A DNA stretch of 64,000 nucleotides from Colletotrichum lupini (lineage: Eukaryota > Ascomycota > Sordariomycetes > Glomerellales > Glomerellaceae): positions 3,472,001 to 3,536,000 of the forward strand of contig NC_064675.1 of the NCBI RefSeq assembly GCF_023278565.1. The letters run 5' to 3'. The notes under the pieces are model-generated. The model did not search any database. It was given only the letters and a program-made list of their open reading frames with translations, and was not told where the DNA came from. How positions within the stretch are numbered: the stretch's first letter is position 1; the number at the start of each line of letters is the position of its first letter. Made by a program: the position numbers and the translations under genes. Below are positions 58,701-64,000 of this stretch, in pieces.

Positions 58701-61700
58701 AGGGATCCTCGAGGTCTTAATATGGGGAAGGGGAAGGTTGAAATTCTGGATGAGAGAGTGTGTGACCCGTCACCCAGAGAGAGAGGAGTGGATAATGTGC
58801 TGGGACTAAGACCAGCGGCTCCTCCCCTCCCACCTTTTCCTCTTGCCTTACCTTACGGATACCGTGCCTTGCCTTCCCCTTCGTCAACACCCCTCCACCC
58901 TGGTACACCAAGTACCAAGTATATATTTGTATGGACGGATACGTAGCTTCGGGTGAAATGATGGATCTGGCGGGGAGTGTGTCTTGATCAGGAGTCACTC
59001 AGCAGTCAGGGAGAAAGCGGGAAAGAAGTTTGTCTCTTTTGCTCGGGCTTTAGTCATAAGCAATGCTGCTGAGGCCAAGGCGCAACGGCAAGAGAACGGA
59101 TCAGATGCGAGGCGAGACGAGGTGATGCAAGTCAAGACCATACAAAAAGCGCACGCACGTCAAGTTTCTGCTTTAGGATAGTTGAAAAGCACAACGGGAG
59201 GTGTCAGGTGCGGCACGGCCAACGGCAACGGTAAGGTGGCCGGTTGTCTCTGCTCCAGACCATAGCTAAGGTAGAGTCTGGTGAGTTCGGTGGAAGATGA
59301 GGTATCTGATGTCGTGGTGTATTGTCTTGCGGCTTGCCTTGTCATGTCTCGTCCTGCTCACACTAGTTTCTCAATGCTATGCGACGTTGAAGCACGTACT
59401 GCTCATGTACCTCACACACTTAACCATGCACTTACTCTCACGACTTCTCTTGCAAGCAACATACAAGAAGGACTAAGGTCCAGAAGAATGAAGGTGAAGT
59501 CTTGGAAAGATCCAGGTATCGGTGAATTTGGAAGCTCGAGATCCAACGTGCCTTCCTTCGTTCCTCCTCCCTCCTGCGTGGGAATACATCACGTAAGGTA
59601 CCTGACCTTGGGTGACTTTAGGTACCTCACCGAAGTACCTGACAATAACGGACGGAGCAAAACCCAAAAATGCCGGGAAAATGCAAGCGCACCTGGCCCT
59701 CGCCGCCTTCCTGAAGTCGCAAGTCTCTCGTGCGCGCTTGCCCGGCTTGTCGGGTGGCCGCGGGAGGTACTACTCAATGTGGAATCCACCACTGACATCC
59801 GCAGCCTTCGATTCGACACAGCAGGTCCTGCCAAGCTTCAAGAGGCACATCTTCTTTCCGTTCTTCCTCACCAGTGACCAGCTGTCTGGAGACAAAAAAC
59901 CGGGGCCTACAGAGTAGGTATCCATTCGTACGTGAGTATCCCGTCTGTACCTCCACTCCTAGTGTTGTGGATACTTGCTGGGTACACCAACATTGAACAT
60001 TGTTGAGAGACACATGAATAACACCTTCAAGCTCGACAACGGACGAAAGGCACCGCAAAACCATCACCGGTTTACGTTAAGGCAAACGGCCTCGACCATA
60101 TTGGCACTACTGGATGGATGGATGGACGGGGTTGGGTTCGGTTCGGTTCCATCTTCTCATCCAAGCTCAACTTGGTCCAGAATGACCAAACCCTCACTTT
60201 TTTGCCTCGGCTTCTTTCGACATCATCCTTGTTCCGTCCTTAAAGCCCATCCTGGCGCCCGAGGCATGGGGGCATTTGTAGGATGGGCCCGAGCAACGCC
60301 AAAGATACAAGCTGCTAAGAACAAGGGCGGGGTGGGAACCAACAGCTTGAGCCTTGAAGAAGACGACGAGTCGACAATCGTTCTTGCCAATTTGCGACTG
60401 ACTAGACGGCGATATGGCAACGCCGAAATGCGTCTGCGAACGGGTTTTCACGCCCGGAGCAAATGTCCCAGAAGGGTTCAACCAATTAAGCATCGCACGT
60501 TGGACGAAGCAAAAAAGCCTTTGCGCCGCGGCGCCCCGTATCAGTACGTCTGGTCTGTACGATACTTCGCAGCCTTTCACCCACCGATTCGCGCAGTTCG
60601 TCAGGCGCTTTGAAACGGTTGAAAAGCTGCGACATGGATCTTGCTTGGGCACGTTGCCGGAACCCATTGCCCAGCCCAGAGTCCCAGACATTTGTCTTTC
60701 CGACAACGGCAATGGCGCATTGGGAGCTTTGGACACCAGCTCCAACTCTATTTCCGGGACATGGCCACGGCTTCCTCTCGCCGGCCCAATCTCGACACCT
60801 CTGTTGGCATTATCAGAGCTCGCAGTGGCACTCGCTGTCTTGCGCTCAGTCAGTGCCCTCAGGTCACGCTACGTTGGACGTTATGCGATGGCTACACGAG
60901 AGATCACCAAGAGATCAATGTTGGGCAAGGCCCGCAAACACAACCGACTCTGACGAACTCCCATCGGGGGCTCCGAACTCCCGACGGGTGTTGGACTTGA
61001 TAATCGCGAGTCTAGTAGTCAAGTCTGCGCAACGCAATTCTCATCCTGGAGGCTTGCAGCCGGGTTGTCAGGGGGCCGTGGCCATCGTCGTCCTTCTGGA
61101 AGCCCAGGCTGACCCTCCTTGCAAGTTGCCCCTGGTCCGTTGTGGGTGGTAAGTGGGGGATGCGACAGGTACTTTTCATCGTTGACACTTTGTCTGATAA
61201 CGTCAACGTGAGCTTTTTGCATAGTACACTAACGCGCATGAAGTAGTCCACGTCACGAATCATCAAGTGCCCATCCGCCGTGGAGCATGGCTACCCGACC
61301 TTCGTCCTTTTTGTTGGGGGAACGCTAAGCCCAATTCTGTCAATCTTCTCTTCATCGTATCGAAGTTTTTTTTTCTTCCCTTTCTTTGATGATTTCCACT
61401 ACTACGGACGGTCTTGCTGGTAAGGACCCTCTTTCTCCCGTTATCTAATCATCACGAAGTCGCTGGATGACCATCATTTGACATGTGAGCGACAAGGGCC
61501 TTGATCTTCACGGTCCCCCGTGCTTCTCAAAGCGGAACGCGACCATGATTTCGTCATTTGTCGATGATGAGATTGTCACACGAGCTCGGAGCAGACAGCC
61601 TACTCGGCCGGAATGGACAAGAGTGTATTGCTTGATGACAACAAGGCTGGCTGGTACGAATCCGAAGTACATCTTGAAGCCTCAGCTTGGAGTCTCAACC

Positions 61701-63935
61701 TGCACAGATATAACATAATGCGCTGGTGGTAACACTCACACGACAGTCTTTTGCGCACCTCTCGTGGCTCTTTACAGTACAGTCGTTTACAGCAAAGCTG
61801 TCTCCAGTAATACATCTTCGTACTCACGGTGGCCTACCACAGTTACAACACGGAAATCAGCCGACTAGGAAGAGCTTGCTGGCTTACGCGCCTTGTTCGC
61901 CGTCAGTCAACAATTCTTCACAGATCGACTCTCACATGCATTTTTCAAGTCGTTCTCGTCTCCTTTCCCCAACAAATTCGGCTTCAAAGGCAAACCCCGG
62001 CCCCAGCTTCCCCTTTGAACCCTCTTGGCCGCCAGACCGCCCATCGCCAGATGACACCCAGCCCCCCTTGCACGGATGGAAAGACCCGCCGCTGGACCCT
62101 GAAAAGTGCCCACGTCTGGTTTAGCCGCGACCTGTTGCTGCAGGTCTGAGGGGGAACCAATCTTGCATTTTTGGCCACCGTACCCACCGGGCCACGTCCG
62201 CCTGCTGTCAGTGTCAGGTCGATTCGCCGCTTACAACTCCGCTCGCCCGGGCACGCAGACCCCCGGAGAAGTCGGCGGTGCCACGCGCTAGACCCGATGC
62301 GCCACCGGCAGTCGGACCCGGGTGCCCTGGGGCCGGGCTGCGCCGTTTCTCTCTAGCGCCGGACCGGGCACTGGTTCCTTGGCTTATGCGTCGGCGCAGC
62401 ACACGGTGCCGGGTGTCTGCAAGTTGCCAGCCGTGGATTGGAGCGGCTGTGCTTGAGACGGAAGAGGCGGCGGGCCACCAAATACCGGGCCCGGTGACGA
62501 CCAGTCTGGCGCCCACGAGGCATACAGCTTTTGCAGACATTCGATTCTGGCACTGCTAGTTGTGATTCTCCGACTGAAGCTCGTGGCCATGCCAACGAAT
62601 CGTCCGATTTCGATCGCATCCCAATAAACAACTTCACAACAAGGCCAGCTGAGAAACATATGTGTTTTCTTGCCCGTTTCAATCAGTCCATGCGAGCCGA
62701 GGCTCAATGCTTCCCGGCCGAATCGCTGAGACGCATCATCGATCTGCCCCACAATCTAAGAATCTCACCCCAAGCCACGGTAACGTACGATCTGCAGCAG
62801 TCAACCCAGCATCATTCCTGTTGATATCGCTGTGCACTTTCAAGGTGAACGGGCGGGTCCGACGATCTGACCATCATCTGGGGCCATGGTGGCTGAAATA
62901 TCGACAAACATAAGCTCGCGGCTGTGTCGTTTCAAGACTCAGACGCTTGGGAAGTCTGAACATGAGGCAACACGTGCAGCAACCGCGTCTCTCTTCCTTC
63001 GACAATTGACATCGCGTGGTGCATCTCTTTGCTCCCATTATAGTGCTGCTTCATGCAGTGGGATGCCGTGAATATGGCGTCGAAAGGACCTTTGGTTTGA
63101 TGATGACTGATGAAGAAACTATCGGGTTCCGACGAGGGCTCGTTACGATCGAGCCAAAGTCCCCGTTCCCCGCATCAAGCAGCTTCTCTTGATTCCCCGT
63201 TCCCGCACTACGCCACTCGCGCCCGGGTTGAGAGGGTTACATGCGCCCAAGTGCCGCTCAGTAGCGCCATACCCCGCCAATGCAGAGAGTAAGCTGCACA
63301 TCTAGAGGTGTTGACAGCTCTGCTGGCCAGGTCCGGTGGGGGGAATCATAGGTCCGAGACTCCTCCTTGAGGGATTCTGCAACCACAAACAAAGAGACGG
63401 TTCAGAACTAAACATGACGGCCAATCTTTAGCCGCAAAGCTGGCGGTTGACTGAATGTTCGACCACCCCAATAGCATACCGGATCGGGAATAGGGTCCCA
63501 TCCGCCTGAGGAGACCGCCACAGCGAAAGAGAGAGAGAGTCAGAGAGAGGAGATGGTTATGGAGAGATCCATTGAGATGCTTCGTCGCACAGACCCCGCA
63601 TCCATGGCAAACACGAACCCCTGCAGCACCACCATGCGAGCAGCAGGGGGCTGCCAACGACGACTCGTTTTCCCGTTGCCTTCCCACCCACACATCCTGA
63701 CATCAGTTGAGCATGAGCTTCCGAGGTGCCTTTTCATCGCTCATGTGTCAATTGGGACTATAGCTAACTCCAAAGCTGCCCCTCATCCGACTTTGCGTAA
63801 CTTTGTTATTGTCATTGTTCTTCTACCCCTTCTTATAGCCATTTCTACGTTGTATCGCGTTGTACCACCGAACTGTTCAATTTGATTACTATTCTCATCT
63901 TTCTGTGTTTACTTACCATCTCAATCCACTTCATC
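58701..63935. other. Gene-free stretch to the last gene
   Basis: Overlapping frames up to 212 codons (59975-60613) show no domain or splice logic. AGGTACCT-like words repeat at 59595-59643, and GGAT repeats lie at about 60113-60128. The final 100 bases are CT-rich and look like the leader of the gene starting at 63936. Confidence 0.4.
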
Positions 63936-64000
63936 ATGGCTACTCTGCCAAAGACTATTCCTGGCACCGCCGTCGAGCTCCAGCTTCCGGCGCTGCCGAC
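63936..64000 (+). CDS. 5' end of a gene running off the window
   Basis: ATG 63936 (TTCATCATGGC, good context) follows a CT-rich leader and opens a frame to the window end, beginning MATLPKTIPGTAVELQ. Only 21 complete codons are present. The product cannot be identified from this. Confidence 0.55.
   Translation, partial: MATLPKTIPGTAVELQLPALP

Noticed and set aside
59975..61152. Overlapping frames of 180-212 codons near 60-61 kb
   Set aside because: Three plus frames and one minus frame compete over the same DNA, none with a domain or fungal leader context.
1..64000. tRNA, rRNA and CRISPR arrays
   Set aside because: No cloverleaf with T-loop consensus, no rRNA-like stretch and no regularly spaced repeats were seen by eye; a covariance search would be needed to exclude a tRNA fully.

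Overview
The window looks like nuclear DNA of a filamentous ascomycete (Pezizomycotina, probably a Sordariomycete). The genes carry short GT-AG introns of about 48-90 bases, often with CTAAC or CTGAC branch-point-like sequences. Pyrimidine-rich leaders sit upstream of several start codons. The transposons are saturated with C-to-T and G-to-A changes, the signature of repeat-induced point mutation (RIP). I cannot name the species.

Region 1 (1-7.85 kb) is an AT-rich block of dead transposons. A complete but RIP-destroyed Ty3/Gypsy chromovirus lies on the minus strand (159-6483). It has two 226-base LTRs and recognisable gag zinc knuckle, reverse transcriptase, integrase and chromodomain remnants. 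A RIP-killed Fot1/pogo-type transposase follows on the plus strand (about 6490-7837). Base composition changes abruptly near 7.85 kb.

Region 2 (7.85-21.4 kb) is gene-poor. It holds one convincing intronless gene of unknown function (11931-12953, plus), one small unknown gene (19547-19879, minus) and a weak spliced-gene relic (17.75-18.43 kb, minus).

Region 3 (21.5-36.1 kb) is the accessory heart of the window. It contains a duplicated NTF2-like (SnoaL-fold) protein with a one-base frameshift and an unknown 177-residue protein. Three tandem LaeA-like SAM methyltransferases follow, with the same ten-exon layout and homologous promoters; the first has lost a splice acceptor. Next come a cytochrome P450 pseudogene, a 63-residue secreted cysteine-rich protein and an 80-residue two-exon protein with a Cys-Pro-rich tail. 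An ABCC (MRP-type) transporter of about 1462 residues follows at 36.4-40.9 kb. Methyltransferases, a P450, a SnoaL-like protein and a transporter are the usual parts of a secondary-metabolite locus, but no backbone synthase is present and several genes are broken. I read it as a decaying or accessory cluster-like neighbourhood, which is inference.

Region 4 (40.9-63.9 kb) is mostly non-coding sequence with three housekeeping-type genes: a FYVE zinc-finger protein (51582-52511, plus), an ELO-type fatty acid elongase (56669-58145, minus) and the first 65 bases of a gene running off the right edge (63936, plus). About 10.6 kb between the ABC transporter and the FYVE gene holds nothing I can support as protein-coding.

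I saw no tRNA, rRNA or CRISPR array by eye. All spliced models were built by hand from splice signals, reading phase and comparison between paralogues.
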